In this document: one piece after another, positions 11,465-22,313 of the stretch
Layout of the letters: every line of letters begins with the position of its first letter
Numbering within the stretch: the first letter of the stretch is position 1
Origin: Gari tellinella
Taxonomy: Eukaryota; Mollusca; Bivalvia; Cardiida; Psammobiidae
Assembly: GCA_922989275.2 (NCBI GenBank)
Contig: OV277861.1
Span: forward strand, 13,354,540-13,418,539
Direction: 5' to 3'
Length of the DNA: 64,000 nucleotides
Notes under the pieces: model-generated
Told to the model about the DNA's origin: nothing
The model's database searches: none
Seen by the model: the letters and a program-made list of their open reading frames with translations, nothing else
Translations under genes and position numbers: made by a program

Positions 11465-12348
11465 ATAAAATATTTTAGTATGAACCCTCTCTGAAAGAAG
11501 AATTTGGAAGGTGGGAGGTTCAATTAAGGATATGTCTACATATGGAATCCCACTGCTGAAGAAACCACTGGTTCGTCGACATGTCCGATAGATCTGTATA
11601 GATCTAGATTCAATAAATCTACATATGGGTACTCGGGCAATCAGAATCTATTTATTTGATTTGGTGAAAATTGAGCTTGAGCCAGCGACCCAACGTTAAA
11701 CTTAAACCTATTTGGCAATTGCGAACAAGTTTATCGCTACAACACGAATCTGGCCCATTTCTGATCACATGAACAAAACTCTAACATAAATTTCTAAAAA
11801 CTTAATACGTTTTAAATTAATATATTTGTTTGGAAGAATTGTATTAAATTTATTCCTTTTTTGATATAATTGCCATTATAAAAGCTGTGTTTGACACTTT
11901 TAAAAGTTCAATCACCCATATATTAAGTTAAAACAAAGGAAAAAATAATATAAGGTTAATAAAGAGAGGTAATCGCAGAAATATTATTTATGATCAAACG
12001 GCCTAATTCGGGCCTTCTTGCATTATAGGGACCTATCAATCAGCCCCAATTAGTTAAGCAAAGTTACTAGATCTACCTCCGATTGAAGAGTTACGTTAAA
12101 CAATTGCTTAAGCTTAAACGCAAAATCTGAAAGTTACGCAGTTTTAGTAAAACAGTTTAAGAATTTGCGTAAATATTGACGGAAGCGTAAAGTTACGCAA
12201 GTTCCTACGTTCAAACTTACGCAATGTTAGTAAAACAGTACCCAGGTGAAAGTCATCAGCATTTCCGGAACTCGAGATGCGGGCCGCCCGCTGTCGAACC
12301 ACCTTAAGTTATTGAGGAAAAAGAAGTTCTCTCCCTTTACACAATTTA

Positions 12349-14305
12349 CAACAAGAGCCCAATGGGCTCTAAGTCGCTCGTCAGAGTACAAAAATCCCAG
12401 ATTTAACTAGACTTTATCACTTAAGGTGAGAAGAGAACTAGAGGATTCATAAGCCTTTTCTATGATTTTTGACTCTTTTTGACCTGATATAACACATATC
12501 ATACATTACCTAGATTTTGTCAAGGTGGTTCTTTTGAGCAAGTTTTGTGAATATGGACCCTAAAGTGTTCAGTAGCCTTTTTATACGTCCACCTCTATAG
12601 GTGGTCGTATATTGGCGTGTGGCCCTGTCCGTCCGTCCGTTGGTTCGTTCGTCCGTCAACATTTTGTTTGTCCAGAGATTTTCCAGAAAACTATTGGAGG
12701 GATATCAATAATACTTCACAAAAACGTTTTATGCATCAGGATCTAAAGCGGAGTCGAGTTTGAGGTTCATTTGAATTTTCGTTACAGAGTTATCTGCCCT
12801 TGCTTGATGTACTCAAATATGCTATATAAAGCTTGTCCGGAGTTTTATGAGAAAACTATTGGAGGGATATTAGTGAAACTTCACGCAAATATTATATTTA
12901 TTAAGATCTAAAACTGAGTTGAGTATGAGGTTCATTTAATGTTTCGTTACAGAGTTATCTGACCTTGATGTACTCAAATATGCTATAAAAAGCTTGTCCA
13001 GAGTTTTCTTGGAAAACTATTTGAAGGATATTAATGAAACTTCACAGAAAGGTTATATGCATCAAGATCTGAAGCTGTGTAAAGTTTGAGATTTATTTGA
13101 TATTTCGTTACAGAGTTATCTGCCCTTGGTGTACTCAAATATGGTATAAAAGGCTTATTTGACAGTGTTAACACACTTAGCAACTACAGTTTTGAATGGA
13201 TTATAGATTATAGAAGTATAAGTTCATGAAATGGTTGATTATTATTGAAATCTGATCATTGTGTTGAGTTATCTGCCCTTGGTGTACTCAGATATGCAAG
13301 AAAAGGTTTTATTTCATTATTTGTTATGCTCTCAGAGTTAAGTGTCTACAAATTAAAATAATTTTTGATAAAACTATATATTTCTTTGCCAGTGGGTGAC
13401 CTACTGACCTACGTTTTATTAAGACATAACCCATATTCATAACTGACCTAGATTTTGAAAAGGTGATCAACCTAAAGTAGTTTCATGAAATAAGGGCAAA
13501 AGATGTGGATTTTATTAAGGTGGTCATTCTGAGCAAGTTTTATGAAAGTATAGCTAAAAATATGGCTCCTACAGTGTTTAGAAGCTTGTTCTATGGTTTG
13601 ACCTACTGACCTATATTTTAACCTTATGTAACCCATATTCACAAAAACCTTAGCTTTTGTCAAGATAATCATTTTAGCAAGTTTTAAGAAGATTGGGCTC
13701 AAAATATGACCTCTGGGGTGGCAAAAATCTTTTTCTGCAATTTGACCTACTGACCTACTTGATGACCTGGCCTGACCTATATTCCAGTGTGATCTAAACT
13801 TTATCAAGGACATGCCACTGACAAAATTTCATAAAGATATAGCTAAAATATTACTTAAAAAAAAATTTAACTTTCACTTCGATATTTCCGAACACGGAAA
13901 ATGACCACCCCTGTGGCGGCCATGTTTCTTGACGGATCAAAATTCTTTAAATTCAAATGAGAAATTTATAAAGCTCTAAATATCATCTTTAAAAACAACT
14001 TTTGAAGTCTATCCATTGAGAAACATTTTGGTGTAAACTAAATTGAAATCGGGTCAGTAATTAAGGAGACGAAGATTTTTCTAGATATTGTGCACGGTTG
14101 CCATGGCAACCAGACAAATTACCCCACCCACAAACTTTTAACAACTTTTCATTTCGCTACCCTTCTCATGAAGTTTGGTTACACTGGGACTATTGGTTTC
14201 AGAGAAGAAGTCGTTTGCAATTGTTGACAGACATACAGACGGACGGACGGACGCAGGACAGAGCGGTATCACAATAGCTCACCTTGAGCACTTTGTGCTC
14301 TGAGC
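12349..14305. mobile_element. Long hairpin-ended dispersed element (family K, insert B)
   Basis: It begins with AACAAGAGCCCAATGGGCTC and ends with an ATAGCTCACCTTGAGC hairpin followed by GAGCTAAAA. A GGACGGACGGACG run precedes the 3' hairpin. The paralogous empty site near 29510 shows it was inserted into the host foldback; no target duplication is evident. The interior has internal repeats at about 12640-13400 and no transposase or reverse transcriptase frame that I recognise. Shorter relatives occur at 35253, 36578, 38226, 39508, 41200 and 43471. Confidence 0.65.
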
Positions 14306-14668
14306 TAAAAAAAGTACCATATCGATGATATTTAGAGCTTTATAAATTTCACATTTGGTGCCTGTTTTTTCTTAAATTAGTTTGTGTATGAAGAAATACT
14401 ACAATAGACATGAAATAAACAACACACATCTAAATTGTCATTTTTTTTTTATTTAAAATGTTTTTATTGAAGCGGGCTGTTTGAAATGGACAAAATAAGA
14501 AGTGGGTGGTGTAAACTTTACATGGCCGTAGAGCTAAAAGTTATTCACCAAAATGTACAATGTTTCTATATTTTCATTCATCTTCAATAGCTCTTCAATA
14601 CAAAACCATCATAGAGTGTTTTCATATACTTTGAAATTTTTCCAAATTCATGAGTTTGATTCACCCTT

Positions 14669-15212
14669 AAAGGGACTCGCAACCGGATGGTGTACTTGTC
14701 AAAATAAAATAAAATACTCAAATAAAAGCAAATTTGTGGCATTATTTTGCTTCTGACATTAAAAAAATATGATCAGTCCAAAAAAAGTCTCAAGATTCGT
14801 CATCGAATCTTAGATTTTTAGATATTTTCCATCGTTTTTCTATACCGACTAGTAGACGGTATGGTTGTTGTTGTTGCTTCTCTACACGGGCTCAGACATA
14901 AACACGAGCCGAATTACGAAGTTGTATGCACTTTCGATCGCTACACATTGAAATACGTTAAATCGATCCGAGATAAACGGATAGTTCCGTGGTCCATTGG
15001 TCTAAGCGGTTTCCCCTATTTTGCCTTCTGTCCGCCAATGCCGGGCCCCGGGTTCGAATCCCACCAGAGACCAATATTTTGTTTTATTGAAATACATTTT
15101 TTTAAACAGAATTTCTTATCCTAAACTAATTCTTTACCATTTATATAAGCGTTTGACACATATTTACAAATTACTATTTTTAATGCACCATCTGGTTGCG
15201 AGTCGCTTTAAG
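14669..15212. mobile_element. 0.54-kb TTAA-flanked element (insert C)
   Basis: Its ends are inverted (TTAAAGGGACTCGCAACCGG and its near complement GGTTGCGAGTCGCTTTAA). The relative at about 29160 carries a single uninterrupted TTAA at the corresponding point, so a TTAA target duplication is likely. It carries a tRNA-like segment (about 14984-15075). Confidence 0.7.
14984..15075 (+). repeat. tRNA-like segment with perfect B box
   Basis: TGGTCCATTGGTCTAAG is A-box-like, and GGTTCGAATCC at 15051-15061 is a perfect B box. The ends do not pair as an acceptor stem, so it is a tRNA-derived SINE head rather than a tRNA gene. Confidence 0.5.
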
Positions 15213-18120
15213 ACCCTAAGGAGAAGATGATAACCCACACGAATTACTTAAGTGTTTGAAAGAGTTAAGCGAGCTCGGGTTATCGAGGTGGGACTGTAGT
15301 GTAGTTTGGACACAACTATCTACAGTTAGTGGCTTACTAGTGTGAGGGTTTCGGGATTTGAAACTGTGCGTATTTATATCGGTGCACTTTGTCATTCTTC
15401 TCGGATTTCCTAGATACTGGTACCCACCAAATAACTGTTTTAAACAGACCCGACATGCCTGAAATCAGCAAAAGTTTGGATCTGTTCAAAAGTCGAGTAT
15501 CTCGGTGTCTTGTCAGGGTCCAATGGATGATACTTGTTCTTTTAGGATTCGTCATCAAACATAATAGATCTAATACAAACTGAAAACAGTTTATATTGGA
15601 GAGCAGCTGTGGTAAGGAGGCGCGTGTGCACATTTGTATCTTCTCTCAAATATCACAAACGACCATTTGCTCGACTCTTTATTTTTTATCCCAACTTGAC
15701 TGATGCTTGAAATCCAAAACGGAACCATATCATACACAAAACCCTCGTCGTCCGCACTTAAGCATTTTTAGTCAACTTGCCGGAATGAAAACATAAATGA
15801 CGACGTTACTTACAAATTGAACGAAATGAGATAACGACAAGATGACGCTTTGATCTGGATATAAACTTAGGCAAATTACTTTAAATCATTGTTTTAATCG
15901 TGCGATTCAGTTTTAGATATTTAAAATCTGATCTGGATCAAACAACTCTTTGAAACTTGTATGGATGCTAAGTCGATTGAAATACATATAAACATATGTA
16001 AACAAACAAAACAAAACAAAACAAACAAAACCAAACAAAACAATAAGCTACACATTGCATGAAGGGAATAATTTCAGTGGAGACAGTTAGGCAAGGTCTA
16101 CAATTCAGCAACTCATATTAAACGTTTAATCTGACTTTATAATATTATGCATTGAGACTACCACCTAGAAATACTGGTATTAAATTCTTACCATGGTCAA
16201 GAAGTGTAGTTTCATGGTTTGCAGTTCACCTTGGAAGGGCATATAGTGCCAATACTTCTTGTACAGCTGTAGTTTTCTACAAGGAAAAACTTGAAGCAGT
16301 TTGACTCTTATCTAGTGAAGAAACTTAACCCTTTCACTCTTAATGACGCCAAGAAGCGCGTTTGCAAACAGTTGGGATCCTGATAAGATGCGGCGTGTGA
16401 TCAGGATCCAAACTGTTTGACACTCGTATCGATATGTTTCAGGTCAAACTACATTAAATCTTACTTTGAACCGATCTTGCAAACAATAAAATTTAAGTAG
16501 ACGACAATGAAACGATGAAGGGGTAAATATATCACGATTAATTTGGCAGCGATAGAATTTGTTGTCAAACAGTTTCGATCAATATCAGAAAGATGCCGTT
16601 TTACGCGAAATCTGGTTCCAAACTGTCTCAAATGTCACTATCGGCAGGATGAGAGTTGATATTATGCTTGAAATGTGGTCTGTGTGCTATATATAGATTT
16701 TAACCGCTTAATCAACCCTGTCGACTAAGAAGGCAGCTCTTTCTGAGCTACTACGAATTAGGCCATTTCCGGACGTTGATCAAGGCCACAAAACAAATGG
16801 CAGAAGGGTGAATCAAGTTTCGATTTTTGCTTCAAAACAGAAGGTTTCTGCTTTTTTCTTGAAATCGGGGAATGTAGTTGCACGTAAAAAATGATCAGTC
16901 GATGAATTAGTTATCATCATATGCCGCCCAATTTTCATTCGGCGCAAACGTTATACGATCACTTTCTAACCACACCAAAATTTATGTGCATAAAAGTGCA
17001 ATGCACGAATTTGTCCTCTAATAAATTAGTTTTTAATCATTTCAACTTGAAGAAAGGTTAAAATAAGTGACAAACAGTTTAGATCCAGACGTAAGCCAAG
17101 TCGTAAGCCAAGTCGCGCTTAGCATGGCAAGGGTTTCAACAGTCCCATGTCTTTGAGATATATCCGCACTACTTTGATTAGTGGAACCTTATATAAATAT
17201 GATGCTAGCGCATTTGTAATAATTGTTTTTGCAAACAGTTTAAATGCATGTAAGATGCTGTCTCGCCGTCTGAGCTCTCATCTGGATCTTAACTGTTTGG
17301 CATTCTGAAATTATTCTCTGAATGAAAGTAAATATTAAACAAATCTCAAAAAAATGTTGCAGACGACATTTACATAGCGTGCAGAAGGTTACTGTCAAGA
17401 CGTTATTCTTTCCCGTTTGTACGCAAACAGAACACAAACGCAAAACACTAAAATGGAGAAAATTACAACTTACAGAAATTCTAACGATTTATTTTACCCT
17501 AAGTGGAAAACAGTTTGGAGTCTGATCTGGCACCAAGCTGTTTTCATTTGAATGAACAGTTTAAGGGTTAAACCGTTTATTGAGAAAGAATAACGTCGTC
17601 TCCAACTGTTATATTGACTATCATTCTTACCTCGCGAGCTTAGTCTATCTGAAATGCTCAAGGAGTCGTTTCTACAGAGCAAATGATAGAGCCGGGGCTT
17701 AATATAACATGCCCTATCATCGCAGACATTATATGGAGACACCACGTGACATCCGTGATATATTTCGCAAGTTGTCCTATTGAGACCGATCCTAAATAGG
17801 TCGTTACAGACGTATGCAGTTCTATTGATAGCTATTTGTCTGGTGAAAGAAGATAACAGAGGTATTGTTGTTTCATGGAATTCGGGTTTAGCTCTTTAGC
17901 TAGAAGTCAAATTCATTTGCACTGAATTACTTGTGCCATGGTTCCTATAATATTGTTAGAATATAACCTACATTTTTAAACAATCAAACTGCCTTTTGCA
18001 TCGTATTAAGTACGGCACTTAATCATTAAGAATTTTATTGTTTTTCGACGTCGCGTATAGATAACTCCGCCACGTAGCAACAAGTTGTAAATACTGCAAT
18101 ATTTGGCGATCTCACAACCA
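15213..18120. other. Non-coding stretch with degraded palindromic MITEs
   Basis: It contains an AAAC-rich simple repeat (16002-16042), a family I element starting TTAACCCTTTCAC at 16325 and running to about 16560, a second decayed palindrome at 16563-16640, further B palindromes at about 17071-17110 and 17229-17312, and a worn copy of the TTATTCTTTCCC-ended element at about 17399-17605. A 98-codon minus frame at 15337-15633 has no family support. No gene is recognised. Confidence 0.55.
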
Positions 18121-18189
18121 GAATAAGCAAGGTTTGTTTACAATGAATGTGGGAATAGTCTATTCTCGGCCAATCAAAATATAGGTTAT

Positions 18190-18312
18190 ATTCTAAGTTA
18201 GTTAGAACATATTAAGTGAAATTTTAATTGCTAAGAAGGGGGCCATTCGCTTACGCTCGCAATCACCCTTCTTTACCATTAAGATATCACTTAATATCTT
18301 CTTACTATAAGG
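18190..18312. repeat. Hairpin MITE
   Basis: Inverted arms AGAACATATTAAGTGA ... AAGAAGGG and CCCTTCTT ... ATCACTTAATATCTTCT surround a GC-richer centre. Confidence 0.6.
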
Positions 18313-20355
18313 CCATATAAAAAAATAAAAAAATACCCGTGTTTCCTATTAAATGCCCAAAAACATTAGGGACGGACGGTCGGAATTTTTTTGGGTTTTT
18401 TTGTTTGTTTTTTAATAAAAACATACATTAATACATATAACTTTCTGCTGGAGTATTTTATACATGAAAATGTATGAATGTATTATATTGTGCAAAGCAC
18501 TGGGCCATACATTACAAATCTTATAAATATCCGTTCAAATTGTTGATTTTATTAGTAGGTCCCATAATAAAAAATATCTTAAAAATCTAAACCGGTATGA
18601 TTGTTTATAATATTTATATACTAAGACGGCAAAGTAGTGGCTTATGTCACGGAGTAAATACACATGTGTATTTACTCCATGCTTATATATATACGACAGA
18701 TGGAATGAATGATGTTTTGAAATGTGTTGTATGCATGTTAAGTGTGCCATTGATATGTGCTGTCTGCATGTTGAATGTGTTTATGGTTAACTAACTAAAT
18801 AGCATATCATATCTCCAAAGAAGCTACTTTATGATAGATTTAGAGCAAATTTCACTTCGATATTTGCTTTTATAGTCTTATTCAAAAATCAATTTTAAAA
18901 CACTTAAACATCTATAAATTAGCTCTGTAACAATTAAACGGAGAATATATTCTATTACACGCTCCTCAAAAAGCGTTTTTTGCAAAAATGACCGACATTT
19001 GCCAACACATTTTTCGAAAAGTGAAAAAAAAGTTTAGGGTCTGGGGAAAAACCTAGGGTCGGTCGGGTTATCGGAAAAACTGGTACTTTTTTATTTTGCC
19101 TGAGTACATTCGCAGATCTGCATACGATCACAAAAAACAAACAAGTTAAATACCCTCAATACAACACCTTTGGGGGAATGTGTCTCTAACTATGATGAAG
19201 TTCTTGTTTAACCTACTTTGAACCTATTATAGACCGATTTTATTGACCTGGCAGGGCGGAGCTAACCTTTGGCAAAGATAAACTAATTTACTTTTGCTTA
19301 TAGGGATGATAAGTAAAGTTCCGAATTATATCATTACTGTCCGATACTTTCAACATGGAGAAACACAATTTATACGTGCATCCATATAAACTTGAAAAAA
19401 TTATGCACAGTGCCCCCTCTCTACAACAACACCCAATTGGAGACAAAGATTGCGTGTGTTGTTCGGATGGATTTGTTAAAGGGAGAGAACTTTAAGACTT
19501 GGTTTACATTTGCAAACAGCTTGAATCCAGATCAGACGCCGCGAAGAATTCGGATGAGTTCGATTATGGTTGCAATCAGACCAATAGGTCAAGAGTCATC
19601 TACCTTTGAATTGCTGAAAATGCCATATTTAACAGTGTTTACACTCTAGTGGCCACAATTTTAACCAATCTTTCTCGAACTTGTTCAGATTGTATAAGAC
19701 TATAAGTTCATGGATTGATTCGAAAATGGTTCAAATTGGACTATTTGGTTCAGAGTTATCTGCCCCTGATGTGTTGAAAATGTCTTATCTTACAGTGTTT
19801 TACTCCAGCAACTACAGTTTTCAATGGATTTTTGATTATACTTGCACACACTGTATATAGCTATAAGTTCTTGAAAGATTGCAATTATTGTTGAAATCTG
19901 ATTATTGTAACAAGAGTTATCTGCCCTTGATATACTTTGAAATGCTAGAAAAGGATTTATTTCAATATTGTTTAGGCTCTAGTTATCTGCTCTCGATGTA
20001 CTATACTATACTAGATCTAAAAAAATGACTTCACTGAAATAAATTTACAATAATTCCGAATACCACACTGGTGCAATGATTTGCTTTACTTGCAACTACA
20101 TGTACTATTTCCTGTAAAATATTAAAATAAATTATGCTAAGTCAATAAAAATAATAATAAGTTTTTAAGATTTTTATTGAAAACGAAAATTTCAATTAAG
20201 AGATATTATATTATTCCCTGTTAATGATGCCGAAACTTTTTGAACTTCACCAAATATTTTAGAATTGTAAAAATAATGTATTTATTTAAGACAGCGAACA
20301 TTAATAAAAAAAAATATGACTAACAGTGATAATAAGGCATACAGGCAAGAATTAG
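18313..20355. other. Non-coding stretch
   Basis: It holds a perfect 28-bp palindrome (18651-18678), a single end of the CAGTGCTCCCTCTCTACAAC element (about 19408-19430), a B-palindrome half (19513-19550) and K-type repeat text (19640-20010, sharing ATCTGCCC and CAACTACAGTTTT with 13150-13280). No gene is recognised. Confidence 0.55.
18651..18678. repeat. Perfect 28-bp palindrome
   Basis: GGAGTAAATACACA is followed directly by its exact complement, with no loop. Confidence 0.9.
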
Positions 20356-20359
20356 AGAG

Positions 20360-20727
20360 AGACTGGCGTGCATAAAATTTTGAATAAAACGCTGGCATGG
20401 TGCAAAAACACTGACGCTGGTTAGACTATAGATAGATAGATACTTTATTTAAACATAAGGTCATCGGCCCAACAGTACACAAGCATACAAAATAAAGCAA
20501 TAACTAATCAAAGTCAAAGTATAATTTCAATGTTTATATAGTAGTCAGTGGGGCGTGACTGACATGGCTAGCATTACATGAATTATTTATCAATTAATTT
20601 CGTTCAGCAAACTTTTGCAGAAGCCTCCCTCACGTGAAACTGCTGTTAGAAAAAGACTGGCGTGCATTTTAACTATGAACAAAAACGCTGGCAGGATGCA
20701 AAAACGCTGGCGCTGGTTAGATTATAT
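20360..20727. mobile_element. LINE 3' tail between two 70-bp direct repeats
   Basis: A GATAGATAGATACTTTATTTA start at about 20429 is, on the minus strand, an AATAAAGTATC(TATC)n end typical of non-LTR element tails. It extends to about 20600. It lies between two similar segments (20360-20428 and 20655-20727) that both contain GACTGGCGTGCAT and GCTGGTTAGA. Confidence 0.55.
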
Positions 20728-21898
20728 AGCGGTCAGCGAACCTTGACTTGCATAGCATGTCTAGATTGTCTTTAAAAAACCAGCTGAGGTCAGAGGTGAA
20801 CTGCACAGGCTTCCTGACATTATACTATGTACAGTGAGACCTAGACTTTAAGACAATTACTAATTAATTGTACTTACACATAGAGCTTCAATAAGCGTTA
20901 ATTATGTTGGTGTATAAGCATCTTTAATGTCTCAAACTTCACATTGATATAACCTTTCAATTTTAGTAAATCTTACAAATAAAATAACTTTTTCGTCTAA
21001 AACAAAAAGCAGAAACGAAGTGTCTTCTTATTTTCCTCGAGCCCAAGCCAGTGCTAAATATGTTAGATCATGGCTGCGCGCGAATAAACGACATAGTTCT
21101 CGGGAGCTACACCCCCTCGAAATATATCGTTTATTCGCGCTCAACCATGGTCTGACCTATACTTAATTACTCTGCCATTTATAGATCATAATTTTAAATT
21201 ACATGTAATCAATAATTGCTATCATTTGTATGATCACTTTTTGGCTATTTACTATTTGTATTCTTTGCACTTATTTTACCTTTTCGAACTTTTTGGCAAT
21301 GGTTTAAATCTAATACTGTTACTGGTTTTATTTAGCTAATACTTTTGGTTTAAATTGTCATTTTCAAAAAATGGGCTCATGAAATCAGGTTCTACGAAAC
21401 AAATTTGAATAAATTCCGAAAATTAAACTGATGTAGTAGTTTGCCTTCCTATAAATTACTGTTTCCAATGAAGTGTTAAATTAAAAGCCTTTAAGTTATT
21501 ATATAAATAAAGATATTAAGTTTTTAAAATTTAAATCTAAATGGAAAATTGAAATTAGTTGCTCTATATAATATGAATAGGTAACCAAAATAAATCGACC
21601 TGTTCCGAACCATGCTAAAGCATAGCTCGGATCAGACCGGCAGTTTACGATAATGACCGGTCGCTGTACTCAGAGTACCGATTTTGTTCCGATATCATTA
21701 GAGGTCCTCAGCCCTAAATGTATTAACGTATTGAACCCTAGCGACGATCTGTAACGTCTGCCATAAATTGTAAGAATCGTCCTCCCTAATCAATCATAAA
21801 TGGACTAGATTTATTTGAAAACTGGAAGTGTCTATTTGATGTTTCAGGATTGATGGAGCTGATTATAACTATTCCGATAGAGCTAGGTTATCTCCGCT
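20728..21898. other. Non-coding stretch with one hairpin
   Basis: A foldback at 21066-21154 has arms AGATCATGGCTG...CGCGAATAAACGA and their complement. The remainder is AT-rich with no gene or clear repeat. Confidence 0.55.
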
Positions 21899-22119
21899 TG
21901 AACCCTTTCACTGCCGTGACGTCATCAATTTTTTTGAATAATTGTCGTCTGCTTTTATTTCCTAAATTTTAATTTTTGCTATTTTGACTGAAAAATATTG
22001 AAATGAGTGTCAAACAGTTTGAATCCTGATCAGACGCCGCGTGACGCGGCGTCTGATCAGGATCAAAACTGTTTGCAAAAAAACCTGTTGTGCTCGGGGT
22101 AAGGCAGTGAAGGGATTAA
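21899..22119. mobile_element. Family I MITE just upstream of the C1q gene
   Basis: It begins near ACCCTTTCACTGCCGTGACGTC and ends GCAGTGAAGGGATTAAG, an inverted pair. The central near-perfect palindrome at about 22015-22079 (CAAACAGTTTGAATCCTGAT ... CAAAACTGTTTG) is a B type. It ends about 74 bp before the ATG, so it probably overlaps the promoter or 5' UTR. Confidence 0.75.
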
Positions 22120-22192
22120 GGTCATCTGATAACGTTGATATTTGAGGTTCTATGATTAAAACCTAAAACGTATAGCCATTTTGAAAACAAGA

Positions 22193-22313
22193 ATGTCTAG
22201 TTTGGTAACTCTGACAACACTGTTGCTGTATCTGTCAGTTGTACACGGAGACAATGGCGTCAATGATTCGACCAAGCGGCTAGAGGAAAGAGTGGAGACA
22301 CTGGAAAGGCAAG
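22193..22313 (+). CDS. C1q protein exon 1: signal peptide and coiled-coil start
   Basis: The ATG at 22193 opens 40 codons plus one base, ending CAAG before GTAAGT. An in-frame TTG lies four codons upstream, but ATG followed by a classic hydrophobic signal is the likely start. This exon (22196-22313) is unit 0 of the array. Confidence 0.88.

Larger units (their letters stand above)
9683..12245. repeat. Dispersed inverted arms inside insert A
   Basis: Text rich in TTGCGTAAGTT and TTTTACTAACAT at 9683-9796 recurs in inverted orientation at about 12100-12240. These arms enclose the LINE fragment and the nested D elements, giving insert A a second internal foldback. Confidence 0.55.
8538..12307. 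mobile_element. 3.76-kb insertion flanked by TTAA (insert A)
   Basis: TTAA at 8538-8541 and 12304-12307 flanks an interval with inverted ends: GGTGGTTCG at the left and CGAACCACC at the right, with further similarity (CGCGGG/GCCCGC). The paralogous copy at about 29540-29560 lacks the interval and has TTGA at the junction, so this is an insertion with a TTAA target duplication, as piggyBac-type transposons make. No transposase frame is seen inside. It carries a truncated LINE, tRNA-like text, foldback arms and nested family D elements, so it is non-autonomous or decayed. Confidence 0.75.
8013..14672. mobile_element. Foldback host element split by two insertions
   Basis: The outer ends match as inverted repeats (GAGGGTGTATCAAACCCAT near 8018; the complement of TGAGTTTGATTCACCC near 14650), as do internal pieces such as ACAGGCACCAGATTTG (about 8335) and TTTGGTGCCTGT (about 14355). 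The uninterrupted relative at about 29155-29720, in opposite orientation, reads straight through the two internal insertion points. Host sequence here is 8013-8541, 12304-12348 and about 14306-14672. Confidence 0.75.

Noticed and set aside
12349..14305. Naming family K a Helitron
   Set aside because: The 3' hairpin fits, but the 5' TC, the CTRR terminus and insertion between A and T were not confirmed.
15337..15633. 98-codon minus-strand frame
   Set aside because: No family motif and no splice sites, in a region of degraded repeats.
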